Shown: positions 37,233 to 48,930 of the stretch, piece after piece
How the letters are laid out: each line of letters begins with the position of its first letter
Numbering within the stretch: position 1 is the stretch's first letter
Position numbers and translations under genes: made by a program
The notes under the pieces: generated by a model
The model's input: only the letters and a program-made list of their open reading frames with translations
What the model was told of the DNA's origin: nothing
Database searches by the model: none
Assembly: GCA_950295325.1 (NCBI GenBank)
Contig: OX485809.1
Coordinates: 41,077,081 to 41,137,080, forward strand
Source: Polytrichum commune
Taxonomy: Eukaryota; Streptophyta; Polytrichopsida; Polytrichales; Polytrichaceae
Length of the DNA: 60,000 nt
Reading direction: 5' to 3'

Positions 37233-38643
37233 CTTCGCATGAAATGTGCATGCGGTATATATAAGTTGTTGCTTAAGTGAGGTAGTCGCCTGAGTCCACT
37301 TTGGTGGTTGGCCCTTAGCCTCCGTGAGGTCTAGTGCATAGTGAACTTAACAGTTGCTCGTCCACTTAGCAAGGCCACTACATTCTGGACTGTGTACTAA
37401 ACATAACATAAGGAATGTGGACCGTGTTGTTTGATTCCTTTTTCATGTTCTCCAACTGCTACTGATAAGATTTACACAACAAAACCCTTATTGCACTAGC
37501 AAATCTACAATGATGCATATGCCAAAATCGGACCTCCTTTGATTTAGTTATGGTTATCGGAAGTGCATGTTTGTTGATGATTTCTTTATTGGATACATAG
37601 GCCCTTCCAATTGTGTTCACTATTGAGTGTAGTATAATAGTGTAACTATGATATTGAGTGCCACCAATTCTAATTGCCTTGCTCAATACTAATTGTAGAC
37701 CACGATATAGTGTCACCAACACTAAATATTAACTCATCCATCAACCATCATCCATGAATATATTTATAAGCCTCTTAATAAGAAGTGTCATCCAAAAAGT
37801 TACCATTTCACACTACATGTCATATTCAGTATAGTTATTAATATTTCAAGACATAATCCAATCTCTTTTAGACATGCGTCTTTGTTATGTTTTCTTTTCT
37901 GATCCTCACTGAACAACAATCAAATCTAGGGGTCCGATGTAGAAAACGAGCCACTTAAGCCCCATCTACCTTAGGGACTTCCATTACATGATCTTGCAAG
38001 TCACTCCTAGCTTGAGGTACATGTATAGGCTAAGTCATTCTCTTGACCATACAAACTCTCATGGCTTTAATACAATTGCATTTGAAACAGAAAAGAAAAA
38101 ATCTATAGTGGTTTACTGACTGTAGATGAGGGTGGTCAAAAGAAGGGCAATGGGAAATCTTCTAACACTAATAATCAAAGAATTGAAAATTAGTGTTGAG
38201 TAAGGTAGGGTGGTAACAACATTAAATATAATCAAACACTAAATCTCCTATTTAGTGTAGTGACAACACAAGGTACATGTCACATGTAAATTACATTGAA
38301 CATGTATAAATTAAATCACTCATTTTTTTTGTAAAAATTGTTGTGAGAAGATTTGCAAGCCACATCTTCGACACATTTAACAAGAAGTGAAGACAAGTGA
38401 AGCCCAAAAGAAGACAAGAGAATGATCAAACTTGAATTTTCTTCAAAATTGCCCTTTTTGGGCATGTATTAAGAAATTTTATCACCTTCACTTTTTGGTG
38501 CAAGGTCATTCTTCTTGGTCCACATCCGGTTTACACCTAGTGAGGGGCCCAAGGCTCTAAAAACTATTTTTTTATGAAGTCAAACCATGAACTCGGACCA
38601 TTGACAAAGGCCATTTTTCATGGTCCGTAGTGTAAACCGGCCC

Positions 38644-39254
38644 TTAATCAGAGGTGTGAGCTAGGAGATATGGCAATTTGAGTGGGGCGTTGTCCGGGAC
38701 ATCGCCCTGGTACATCACGGCCTGGGAGTGATTCTCGGGACTGCCAAGGTTTGAACATGCATAATTTCCTCAATACTTGCTTGCATGGGGCAAGTGGGGA
38801 GTCCATCGGCATCTACGCAAAACATAAATGACGATGGAGTGGTCAAAATGTGAGCATCAAATATCATACAAGGAAGTTATGATGTTTTGAAGCTGTTGGG
38901 GGCTTCTAGCCCCAGCGGCTAAGGGAATATGTCTACCTGGCCCCAACTCTTGGTAGAGAGACAAAAGGTTTCTTGGCAGTGGGGTAGGGGCCCTGCCAAA
39001 AGTCCTAGAGGCTTATATGGGTGAGGCGGTGTGGCCGCCAAACGCACCCGTATATATTTTGCTCAAAGATGTAGGGAACAACGTACTGGACGTTATTTCA
39101 GCTGGAAGTAAATCTTACATTGGAACATATTATAACACATTACAAGAAATTATTCAACAAAGTCAATATAATATGACACGGGAGATGCCAAATATTATTC
39201 ATGGATGAACACGTGCACATTATGGGGACATTGTAGAGGACTCTCTATTCTGAC
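38644..39254 (+). other. innermost left-arm sequence with a 63-codon frame
   Basis: Shared with 41528-42138. Contains the frame 39017-39208 (MGEAVWPPNAPVYILLKDVGNN...), which has an intact counterpart in the other arm (41765-41574 minus) with three residue differences. I recognise no family. It could be a gene fragment or a chance frame. Confidence 0.35.
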
Positions 39255-39770
39255 ACATATAATTATTTTCCCCTCAAAATTTTCCATGTGTCATGTTCAC
39301 ATTTGTTAAGACCTACTTATACCCATGTGGAAACTACATTCCAGCACATGTAGAGATGAAATAGTGAGCCGTCTGTGGTATAAGGTATGTCTGAATGAAA
39401 TAAACTCCTTCGGGTGAAACCTTAGGGGTGTTTCAAGGAACACTTACATAACAATACCCGCCCCATATACGTATTCATTGTAAGTCAATTGTCAAGAAAT
39501 GCCTTCTGTACACCCATGTGGTACCATATGGGCTTTATGTAAAAGAAAAGAAAAGAAATCGCCCATGGGGAGTGAGAGTAGCTCAGTGCATGTAGTGCAA
39601 ATTTTGTAAAAGATTAGGCATTTTCAATTTTATGATATTCTTTTGTCAGATTTGAAAAAACAATTCTCATACATTCAACATTTTGGCAAGAAAACACTTA
39701 ATTCACTAGTATGCCAATCTAAGAAGTAAAAAAATAAAAAGGAACATCAATGTTTTTATCCACTTGACAT
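39255..39770. other. left part of the inverted-repeat spacer
   Basis: Unique to the spacer. No gene recognised until the transposase fragment begins. Possibly intron or upstream sequence of that hAT fragment. Confidence 0.4.
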
Positions 39771-40811
39771 GTGATGTCTATTCATCAATCCCTACCCATG
39801 TATGTGTGGCCATGTATGTATGTATGTCATGGAGAGATTGGTATTTGTATGCCTGCAATTTTAGAAATTTGGGAGGTTGAAGAACCCACATGGTACAAGG
39901 ATCTAACTTCTCTTCAATTCCAATTTTTCATTCACATGCTAGCTGATATATTATCAGAGTTGAATAAGGTCAATCGCAAGTTTCAGTTTGATCTTGTAGA
40001 TATCACTAGCATAGCTTCTACGATTGATGTAACAATCAGCTTGTTTCGTAGACACTATCTGGGTGTAAGTTTTGGCCTGACAACCAAACACCTAGGAAAG
40101 TTTCTCCGCGAGGTGGTACCCAATGGGCAGATATTGTATGTTGATAGTTTTGGGTGTAAAAAAATGCATATCTTGCATTATGATTCCATGCCCGAGTGTG
40201 ACGTAGGAGGCTCATTGGAGGCATGCATCATGTTGGGGAGGCAGTATGTGCAGAAGATCATCGATTCACTCAATGATCGATTTCCTGACTTGTCCATTTT
40301 CAATGCGGCCCGGCTTTTTAGCCCGAAGCACTATCCCGTAGATGAATTGGACAGAGGGACATTAACGGAACAATGGTTGAACCGGTTGGTGACACATTTC
40401 CGTTGGAGCGATGACCTTGTTAATCAATGCAATGTGGAATTGCTAGAATTCGTGGAGATGTTATGTTCCGTTTGTGAACGCCGAAGTATGCAAGAAGCTT
40501 GGGTTTTTTGTGGCAATGACCGGGAGTTCATGATTAATTGGCCAACTATGATGTCGCTATGGCAAGCCATACTTGTGATCCCAACTAGCACTGCTGTTTG
40601 TGAGCGTGGTTTTTCAAAGCAAAATTGGGTTAAGAGTGAAAGGAGAACTAGACTCAACCTTGACACACTAGATGCTTTAATGAGGGTTAGTCTAAATGGG
40701 TTAGGAGTTGAATTCATGGATTGGGATAGTATTTTTGAATCTTGGAAAATTGGCACAAGAACCAACAAGCGTAGGGCATTATCACTAGAAGAGGTGGAGT
40801 TAGATGGTTGA
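39771..40811 (+). pseudogene. C-terminal half of a hAT transposase (ZNF862/KIAA1586-like group)
   Basis: A 346-codon open frame whose recognisable part starts near residue 33 (EIWEVEEPTWYKDLTSLQFQFFIHMLADILSELNKVNRKFQ). It continues with SLNDRFPDLSIFNAARLFSPKHYP and ends with the hAT dimerisation signature LVIPTSTAVCERGFSKQNWVKSERRTRLNLDTLDALMRVS. The N-terminal zinc finger and the first two catalytic aspartates are missing, so it cannot be a complete transposase. The first ~30 residues (Met/Tyr/Cys-rich) are probably not coding. It is a different hAT lineage from the one at 5416-7659. It sits in the unique spacer between the inverted-repeat arms. Confidence 0.85.
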
Positions 40812-41002
40812 TTCTTAATTCTTCACATTGTATTGGAAGCATGCACCATATAAATCATGCATAAGTTTAATATGAGTTTTTTATATTTTATTTCTATATT
40901 ACTGAATTGACGTCTTGAATTTGAACTAGCCCTTCAACCGAAGGGCTCAAATTTTAGAGCCCTTCAAAATGAAACCCATATGAGGGCTTCAATCTTGAAC
41001 AC

Positions 41003-41124
41003 TGGGCGCACCCAGCACGCGGAGACAAACTGCTCATCAAGGAGCACACCAAACTTCGAAAGCCTTCCAGAAGACACAGTCGATGGCGGAACGAAACAGA
41101 GGCGGAACGAAAACCCAAGGGGCC
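41003..41124 (-). repeat. fragment of the chimeric E2 leader, inverted
   Basis: The reverse complement of about 35762-35882, including the non-E2 extension (CTGCTCATCAAGGAGCAC) joined to the E2 leader (CAAACTTCGAAAGCC...GGAACGAAACAGAGGCGG). It therefore derives from the 35.5-kb version, not directly from either E2 gene. It stops abruptly at 41124 within the leader. Confidence 0.85.
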
Positions 41125-41249
41125 TTTTATTGGTAATAATATACTGGTTCCTATACTTCAGAAGGTTCCCTTCTGAAGTCTGAATAATAAGCCGTCCACT
41201 AATAATAATAATATAATGTTCAGACTTCAGAACATAACGGTGTAGTACT

Positions 41250-41520
41250 ACAAGGGGGATCGCCTACACCTACATCTACACCTGGCAAGGGAGCAAGTCG
41301 TGCAAGGGGGATCGCCTTCACCTACATCTACACCCGGCAAGGGAGCAAGTCTTGCAGACGCGAAATAGAGAAAAAAATTTGGGCAAAAGGTTAGAGGCGA
41401 TCTCCGACCTACATCTACACCTGGCAAGGGAGCAAGTCTTGCAAGGGGGATCGCCAGAAACGGAGAGTGGTCGGCAAAAGGTTAGAGGCGATCTCCGACC
41501 TACATCTACACCTGGCAAGA
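41250..41520. repeat. composite ~52-bp / ~90-bp tandem repeat at the right edge of the spacer
   Basis: 'ctacatctacacctggcaagggagcaagtc(t/g)tgcaagggggatcgcc' repeats at about 41268, 41321, 41409 and (partly) 41501. Between units a second motif, 'ggcaaaaggttagaggcgatctccgac', occurs at about 41382 and 41472. The array ends within 10 bp of the inverted-repeat junction. Confidence 0.85.
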
Positions 41521-41573
41521 ATAGAGAGTCAGAATAGAGAGTCCTCTACAATGTCCCCATAATGTGCACGTGT

Positions 41574-41765
41574 TCATCCATGAATAATATTTGGCATCTC
41601 CCGTGTCATATTACATTGACTTTGTTGAATAATTTCTTGTAATTTGTTATAATGTGTTCCAATGTAAGATTTACTTCCAGCTGAAATAACGTCCAGTACG
41701 TTGTTCCCTACATCTTTGAGCAAAATATATACGGGTGCGTTTGGCGGCCACACCGCCTCACCCAT
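41574..41765 (-). other. 63-codon frame, mirror copy of 39017-39208
   Basis: Same reading as in the left arm with three substitutions (Y to H, T to K, Y to C). Conservation is what the surrounding arm identity predicts. No family recognised. Confidence 0.3.
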
Positions 41766-42138
41766 ATAAGCCTCTAGGACTTTTGGCAGGGCCCCTACCC
41801 CACTGCCAAGAAACCTTTTGTCTCTCTACCAAGAGTTGGGGCCAGGTAGACATATTCCCTTAGCCGCTGGGGCTAGAAGCCCCCAACAGCTTCAAAACAT
41901 CATAACTTCCTTGTATGATATTTGATGCTCACATTTTGACCACTCCATCGTCATTTATGTTTTGCGTAGATGCCGATGGACTCCCCACTTGCCCCATGCA
42001 AGCAAGTATTGAGGAAATTATGCATGTTCAAACCTTGGCAGTCCCGAGAATCACTCCCAGGCCGTGATGTACCAGAGCGATGTCCCGGACAACACCCCAC
42101 TCAAATTGCCATATCTCCTAGCTCACACCTCTGATTAA

Positions 42139-43240
42139 GGGCCGGTTTACACTACGGACCATGAAAAATGGCCTTTGTCAATGGTCCGAGTTCATGGTTT
42201 GACTTCATAAAAAAATAGTTTTTAGAGCCTTGGGCCCCTCACTAGGTGTAAACCGGATGTGGACCAAGAAGCATGACCTTGCACCAAAAAGTGAAGGTGA
42301 TGAATTTTTTTAATACATGCCCAAAAAGGGCAATTTTGAAGAAAATTCAAGTTTGATCATTCTCTTGTCTTCTTTTGGGCTTCACTTGTCTTCACTTCTT
42401 GTTAAATGTGTCGAAGATGTGGCTTGCAAATCTTCTCACAACAATTTTTACAAAAAAAATGAGTGATTTAATTTATACATGTTCAATGTAATTTACATGT
42501 GACATGTACCTTGTGTTGTCACTACACTAAATAGGAGATTTAGTGTTTGATTATATTTAGTGTTGTTACCACCCTACCTTACTCAACACTAATTTTCAAT
42601 TCTTTGATTATTAGTGTTAGAAGATTTCCCATTGCCCTTCTTTTGACCACCCTCATCTACAGTCACTAAACCATTATAGATTTTTGTTTTTTGTTTTGCA
42701 ATTGTATTTTTTAAACATTTTGGGGTGTGTAATATACCATTGAAAAGGTATTTTTAAGACCTTTCCAACGGTATATTACAAGCCCTCAAATTCTAGACAC
42801 TGCAGTTGGTAGACCAAAAAAACAAATTTGTACTTGAATTCTTGAGTTTTAGACGTCCCGCATTGTTTGGCGAAACACGTGTGAGCCGGTTTAAGGGGTA
42901 GAGCAAGGTAGTGTTGGTATGTCTCATGGGCTATGATATAATTAAGGAACATAAAAGGTAGATTCTTTAAAAAAATCTTGAAATGGCATTTCTATGACAT
43001 GGGCCCTTGCCTTTTCCTACCAGACCACCTCTCTTGGCTCTCTCACCGCAAAACCCGTTGGACCATGTCAGTGCATTTATTAGGCCTTAAAATTAATATT
43101 TTGGGGATCTCGACCTCCATGGTTTCTCTGCCATTTTTTCCTTAGTGTAAACCGAAGTTGTCCCGGGACAACTTCAATAGCCAATCAACTGCCTTGCAGA
43201 GCCCTAGTCCAACTTCATGGTCTGTAGTGTAAACCGGCCC
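42139..43240. mobile_element. 1.10-kb PIF/Harbinger-like MITE, short form of 34484-38643
   Basis: Ends GGGCCGGTTTACACTACGG and, on the minus strand, GGGCCGGTTTACACTACAG. Flanks are TAA and TGA, matching in mirror the TTA/TCA flanks of the left copy. Its ~190-bp central segment (about 42680-42870) has a small inverted motif around 'caacggtatatta' / 'taatataccattg' and replaces the ~3.2 kb found in the left copy. No coding sequence. Confidence 0.82.
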
Positions 43241-44551
43241 TGAGGTGTTCTTGAGCAATTTAGAATCCGCATGCCATAAGCTACGCATAGTTCGTGGCCT
43301 TACCCTCGTGACTCCTAATCTCTATGAGTGGGAGGCGTTCCCAATGTTTGGGGCCCTCACCCACACTAGGATCACTTGGGCCCTCTCACCAACGGCGCCA
43401 CAAGTCCTGGGTGTCACTCCGGGGTCCCCCTTGTGCCCATGGTGTTTCATACACTCCTTATAGAGAGGTGCGCGACAACAAAACATGGAAAATGTAGCAC
43501 AAGCAAGTCAACAATACATGGTACATGACATGAAAGCCACCATAAAACAAACTTGTTGGTATAAAATGACATATCGTTTTCATCGTGTCATTGTTGGCGT
43601 GCCCTTCCACACAAGCCCTCATCTAGATGTAGTGCTTGAAGTTCATAACAACATGATATCCACATTCATACCCATCAATTTGTATGGGCATATGGCATTA
43701 ATTGACATGCGCATGAACAATTGCATCGTACAATGCATTGGCTATCACTATCCCTCTACACCAAGCCCAAGCCTTACGCACACAATCAAAAAATGTTGTC
43801 ACAAATTGCAAATTGTAGTAGCGGTAGACAAAAGTCCATGTGCAAGGTCAATGTGTGATCTATGACAAATAAACTCCAACTGGATCATTGTTTGTAGGTG
43901 ACCACAACAACCTTCATGTCCATGGAACATGTCTTGAAATTCTTTTGGGCCCATTCCTCCAGGTCATAGTAGGTGTTGTTGTCAAATTGAATGACTTCAT
44001 CATATTGGGAACTATGTGGGAATCAAGGATGACGTATTGGGACATAATTGTTGCTAAGTATCTCAACCAATAGTGGGTTAAAATGAAATTGACTTCAACG
44101 TCATAAAACTGGAAAAACTCTTATACATATGTAGACAATATAATTTGTGGGTGGACGTGACACTTGTTGTCACTATCTTTTTGTAGAAAATAAGGTAGTT
44201 GGTTGGTGGAAACCCATCCACACATACACCCTTAACTAGTTCAACTATTATGCAATGACCATGGCAACAATGAACTTGGTGCACCCTAAGTCGTTATTCA
44301 TACATAGCGGAATAACACAAACATGCAAGCTTAGAAGCTTACACTTGCAAGCTTACCCCAACTCTCATGAAAGATTTTTGAGAGTTTTATCCTTCTTCGC
44401 TCATGCCATGTTATGTGCATGCGACATACATTGGTGTCGAGCTTTTGAGCTTCAAAAGCAAGACCTCCAGGTGGTAGAGTACCAAACATATTTTTGTCAA
44501 TGTTTTCAACAATAGAAATAAACGTTAAAGTTGGTAGTGTGTTCGCTAGTA
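43241..44551. other. shared arm sequence, unassigned
   Basis: Mirror of 33173-34483. Plus-strand frames 43245-43463, 43485-43865 and 43888-44073 are identical to those in the left arm. No domain recognised. Confidence 0.4.
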
Positions 44552-44878
44552 GAAAACTATGCACAAAAAAAACCGTAGCCAAAATCGGTTGCGGTTGTTT
44601 TGACCAACCTAATTTGCAGTCTCTAAACGACTACAAATTTTTGGTTTTCATTTTGTGACTGAAATTTTAGGAATTTGGGGTGTGTGTGTGTGTGTGTGTG
44701 TGTGTGATATACCGTTGGAAATGTATTTTCAATAACTTTCCAAAAGTTATTAAACGCCCCCAAATTCCTAAAATTTTAGTCGCTAAACCAAAAAATGTAT
44801 TCGTTTAGCAATTGCAAATTAGGTTGGTCAAAAAAACCGCACCCGGTTTTAGTTGCGGTTATTTTTGGCATAGTTTTC
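44552..44878. mobile_element. foldback MITE, mirror copy of 32844-33172
   Basis: Same long inverted ends, with a slightly shorter dinucleotide run read here as (GT)n at about 44680-44705. Confidence 0.75.
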
Positions 44879-46347
44879 CAACTAATGGTTGGGGGAGACT
44901 ATTGTTGATGTTTTGAGCTTCAAGTGGTAGTGTTGAAGTTGGTGGCATACTCGACAACTATGGATGTGATCTTGGGGGGGGCAACTACTTTGTTTAGTTT
45001 ATTTGTCAGGTGTTGTTGAGGTGTTGGTGGTGTATTGACATCGTCTGCAAACATGGTGGCCAAAAGACCCCAACGCGAGTTGGTTGTCTCACAACACAAA
45101 CTCCCCATATATTTGACTGAAACATTGTGATGGAACAATAATTGTAGGCACTTCACATGAATCTAGGTACAAAATTATCTCTTGCTTAGAGCCAACATGT
45201 GCACTTCCAAGATAGGTAATAACATTGGCAAGAGGGGTTAGGGTGTACTCATGATAGTGTATGCGTTTCATTGCCATATCTTGAACTGACGATTGCAATG
45301 CATCAAAGAGAAATTCATTCATCTAAAAAACAAGGAACACCAAAAAATTATAAGGAAAGACAATAATGGAATTCCTTGAAACAATGAATATGATGAAGGT
45401 GGAAACCAACCATATTGAGGTCTTCCTTCCACAACAACCGGCTAGAAATGATAAGAGAAGTCTTGATTGTCACTCCATCCTTCTGTTGTTTTGTCCAAAA
45501 CATTTCGCATGTGGTTGGCTTGTTGTGTGCACTATCAACAACAACTCCCGTTTACACTCCACAAGTCCATTTATGAAGAGAGTCGAACCAAATGTGTTGA
45601 GAACCTAACAAGATTTTTCATTCATTGTTGACATTGCATATCCAAGTTTCACAGTTGGAAACATCCCTTGCAGCTACAAACATAACAAAGTTGTTGTTCT
45701 TCGTCCACCTCCGAGTGGTTTCCCAAGCAATTTTTGTCGCATTTGAATGGTTGGGCCCCACCATTTGTAGAGATTTGTTGCAATTGCACCTATGAGGGGG
45801 TTGGAGATGCAATAATCTTTGGCATTCAAGAACATCATGTATGAATTGATGAACATCATGTACGAACTCATACCATGAAACAACATATGCCCGTAGAGTG
45901 GGATGATTATCCAACAACAAGGATCTATCCAACAATGCTTCCTGGATGATATGAGCGAAGAGGAGGCAACATGTCTTGAAAATGAGGGTTGTGCACGAGC
46001 ATATGAAAGAAAGGATGGCAATCCCGCTAAAATTGGAGGATGAAGAGAGATTGCTTGACATTGAAACGCTTCGTCCCAAGACAAAACTCCTATTTGACAA
46101 TAGTGTCATGTTTATTGTCCCATTGCACATGTCTTTATGGAGTTCTTTTAGTTAGTGAGTGATCCCCACATAATGGAATAAAGGCTCCAACTACGAGTCT
46201 ACATTAGATGAATTTTAAAGCCTTGGAAATGCATATCTGACCATATTGTTGAGTTCCTTGTTAACATATGCTCTTGACTATAAACCCAATAACAATTAGT
46301 GAGTAGGGATGTTGCATAAAACTCGATGCAAACATAAATATATGTGC
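44879..46347. other. shared arm sequence with broken minus-strand frames
   Basis: Mirror of 31376-32843. The longest frame is 46130-45618 (170 codons, minus). It is not recognised. Confidence 0.4.
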
Positions 46348-46354
46348 TAAATTA

Positions 46355-46690
46355 AAAATAGCGGTTTTTGCAAAAAACATATTTAGAGGTAAAACGTTTT
46401 TACATAAATAGCGGTTTTTGCAAAAAACATACTTAGAGGTAAAACATTTTTACATAAATAGCGGTTTTTGCAAAAACCATACTTAGAGGTAAAATGTTTT
46501 ACATAAATAGCGGTTTTTGCAAAAAAGATATTTAGAGATAAAACGTTTTTACATAAATAGCGGTTTTTGCAAAAAACATACTTAGAGGTAAAATGTTTTT
46601 ACATAAATAGCGGTTTTTGCAAAAAAACATACTTAGAGGTAAAACGTTTTTACATAAATAGCGGTTTTTGCAAAAAACATACTTAGAGGT
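46355..46690. repeat. ~50-bp minisatellite, about 6.6 copies
   Basis: The unit 'aaatagcggtttttgcaaaaaacatacttagaggtaaaacgtttttacat' is given here by its key words AAATAGCGGTTTTTGCAAAA and ACTTAGAGGTAAAA. Units begin at about 46356, 46406, 46456, 46504, 46555, 46605 and 46656. Units are over 90% alike, so the expansion is recent. GCGGTTTTTGC is followed by AAAAA, so each unit can form a small hairpin. Confidence 0.92.
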
Positions 46691-47773
46691 AATTTACAAT
46701 AGATTACAAAAGCAAAAAACAGTAATGGAGTAGACATAAGAGCAAAAGATGCGAAGGCGAATATCATAATAATGAGGTTGAAGAGGCATGTTCCACCCAA
46801 CCCTAGGGCTTATATATTACATACAATTATGAGTCAAGACTCCTTTCAACTGGTAGTTCCAAATATCTTAACCATAGTGGTTTAAATTTGGTTTTCTAAA
46901 ATATTCAATTAATTATAATTAATTAAAATTAATTAAAAGTTGAACGCAACATGTTCATAACTATATATAATTAATTTTAATAATAATATAGCTCTCAAGC
47001 AACTTGGACACCTTTTCTGCCTAATAATTAGTAATTAAAGTGTAAAAAGAAGTTATGTAACCCAAAAAATAATAAATTTTAAAATTGGCTAGTGATTAAA
47101 GAAGTCATTTAAGAAACAAACATATTTTACTAGATACATATAATATATGTAGCTATATATGTGTAACTATAGTTAACATCCACATTAACTTCGAATGGAT
47201 AACATCCACATTAAAATGGAATGGACCAAAAATTGAAATGACTAAATAGACCAAGACCTAGTAACGTATAACTATAGTTAACATCCACATTAAAATATAA
47301 TAGAGCAAAAATAGAAAAGACCAAATAGACTAATAACTAGTAACGCATAACTACAATTAACATCCATATTAACATAGAATGGACCAAAGATAGAACCAAA
47401 TACACCCAAGAACTAGTAACGTTCAAGTGTGAACGCAAAGTGGTTAGGAAATTTGCTCTTGAAACAACGAACTTGATGCATAGTCTCTGATAACATCCTC
47501 CCTCAACCAACCGAGGAAATATGACTTGGCAAATACCAACGCCACAAAATCACACCTTATAATACCAACAAAACAACAATAAACGGCTGCCAGTTGCAGC
47601 TAGCTTTCTTTATTCAGTTTTTGACTACTATAGTGTCCATCCTCGAAAGGGGAGAGTAGTATAGCCCCAATTTCCCTTTGTCCTGTGGGCATCGGGTTAT
47701 TGGCATTACGAACGGACACTTTATTCACGCCGGCCCCTACCCCAGGGACCGGAGTTTCTATCTATCTATCTGT
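46357..47773. mobile_element. 1.4-kb insertion, right arm only, probably non-LTR derived
   Basis: The left arm has the uninterrupted site (around 31366-31376). The insertion is bounded by a 9-bp direct repeat with one mismatch, TAAATTAAA (46348-46356) and TAAATCAAA (47774-47782). It starts with a ~50-bp minisatellite and ends in a short ATCT tandem tail (CTATCTATCTATCTGT). A simple-repeat tail with an irregular-length duplication would fit a LINE/SINE-type retroposition in plus orientation. No reverse transcriptase is visible and there are no inverted ends. Classification is tentative; the insertion itself is clear. Confidence 0.7.
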
Positions 47774-47782
47774 TAAATCAAA

Positions 47783-48930
47783 GGCTTGGAACAAGGTGTG
47801 TACATGATATGGATGGAGGTGGTATTAACAAAAAACCTGAAGAAACCTACCTTGTCAATAACCATTATCTCGTGAAGCCTCCAATGTTGTTGTAAACCCT
47901 TCAATGTCCCCACCATCGATGTCACACTACAGAATGCCACATTGGACCAAATGCCATGTATTAGAGGGGGGGGGGTCTGGAATAATGAATAGGATTGGAT
48001 GAGGGTGACCAATGTCAAATGCCGACATGATCTGCTTTTGGGTAACAAACAACTTTGTTGGCATTATTGTAGGAACTTGGAGAAATCTTTGATTGGTTCA
48101 AAATTGGGGATGTAGAAGAAACACAATGAAAAGATGGTGAAGGTGTTCCTACAACTGGCACAATTATATATGTCCCTCCAAGAGGGGAGGAGTGTAATAC
48201 ATGAACCTTAGATGAAGGGACGGTAGTCTTTGTGACTAGCACATGAACTTGGGATGGTATCGGAGGTGTTCAAGAAAGTGGTTGCTTGTAACTGACCTTG
48301 AACCTTGTTCTAATACATGAAGAACACATGATGTGCTTACAGATGTGTGTGATTGGCGGGAAACAACACTTGTCCCAATGGGAAGTGAGTAAGATGTTTT
48401 ATTCTTTGCTTTTTGAGGCCTTGTGTCCTTGATTGGGCTATGTGGGACCTCAGTGAATGCAAACAAGGAGGAAGGACATCAACATAGTCGTGCTTGACAT
48501 TGCCTTCACCATTGTCATCCAATGTATCGATGATAGAGTTGATAACCAAGTTCATTTCCTCTATTCATGCACAAATTATGCAAGTTTGAGGGGGATTTAT
48601 TTTGAGTTGTTTCAAACGGTGAAATTTTCTTTGCACCATTGCATTGACATTGTAAAAATACAGGTGTAACCTTCATACATTTGACTTTTACAAAAGGAAA
48701 CGATGGGAAGGAACGGCGTAGAAGAATTGTTGGCTGGAAAAAGAAAAACGATGATTCTAGAAAGCATTCCCTGAAACTAACTTCCACAGTACATGTTGTA
48801 TGCATTTTAAGCTCTAGATGCATGTCATGACAAAGGGCTTTATTAGTTGTTCCATTATCCAACCAAAATTGGCAAAATTATTTTCAAGTACCTTTTTTAA
48901 GACTACCTGAAAATAAATATCATTCTTGAG
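47783..48930. other. shared arm sequence, unassigned
   Basis: Mirror of 29827-30906 and 31325-31365. Minus-strand frames 48466-48236 and 48242-48015 correspond to the Ser/Pro/Thr-rich frame of the left arm but are broken differently, arguing that they are not under selection. Confidence 0.45.

Larger units (their letters stand above)
34484..38643. mobile_element. 4.16-kb PIF/Harbinger-like element carrying host-gene sequence
   Basis: Left end GGGCCGGTTTACACTACAG, continuing ACCATGAA. Right end (minus strand) GGGCCGGTTTACACTACGG, continuing ACCATGAA. Flanks are TCA and TTA, a degenerate TWA duplication. The other arm has the same insertion in a 1.10-kb version (42139-43240). The two versions agree over the outer ~370 bp (left) and ~580 bp (right) and differ between about 34856 and 38065. 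The extra ~3.2 kb includes an E2-type 5' leader (35552-35840) and a probable two-exon coding region (36123-37232), followed by old CACTAAAT-MITE-like sequence (37620-37860). Either the element captured host DNA, or a second insertion landed inside it, or the other arm lost it. Confidence 0.8.

Noticed and set aside
39570-39600. tRNA-like AGTAGCTCAGT motif
   Set aside because: Only a short box-A-like string. No acceptor stem, anticodon arm or box B in the right place.
46355-46690. CRISPR-like regular repeat
   Set aside because: Units are head-to-tail without unique spacers, in plant nuclear DNA. It is a minisatellite.
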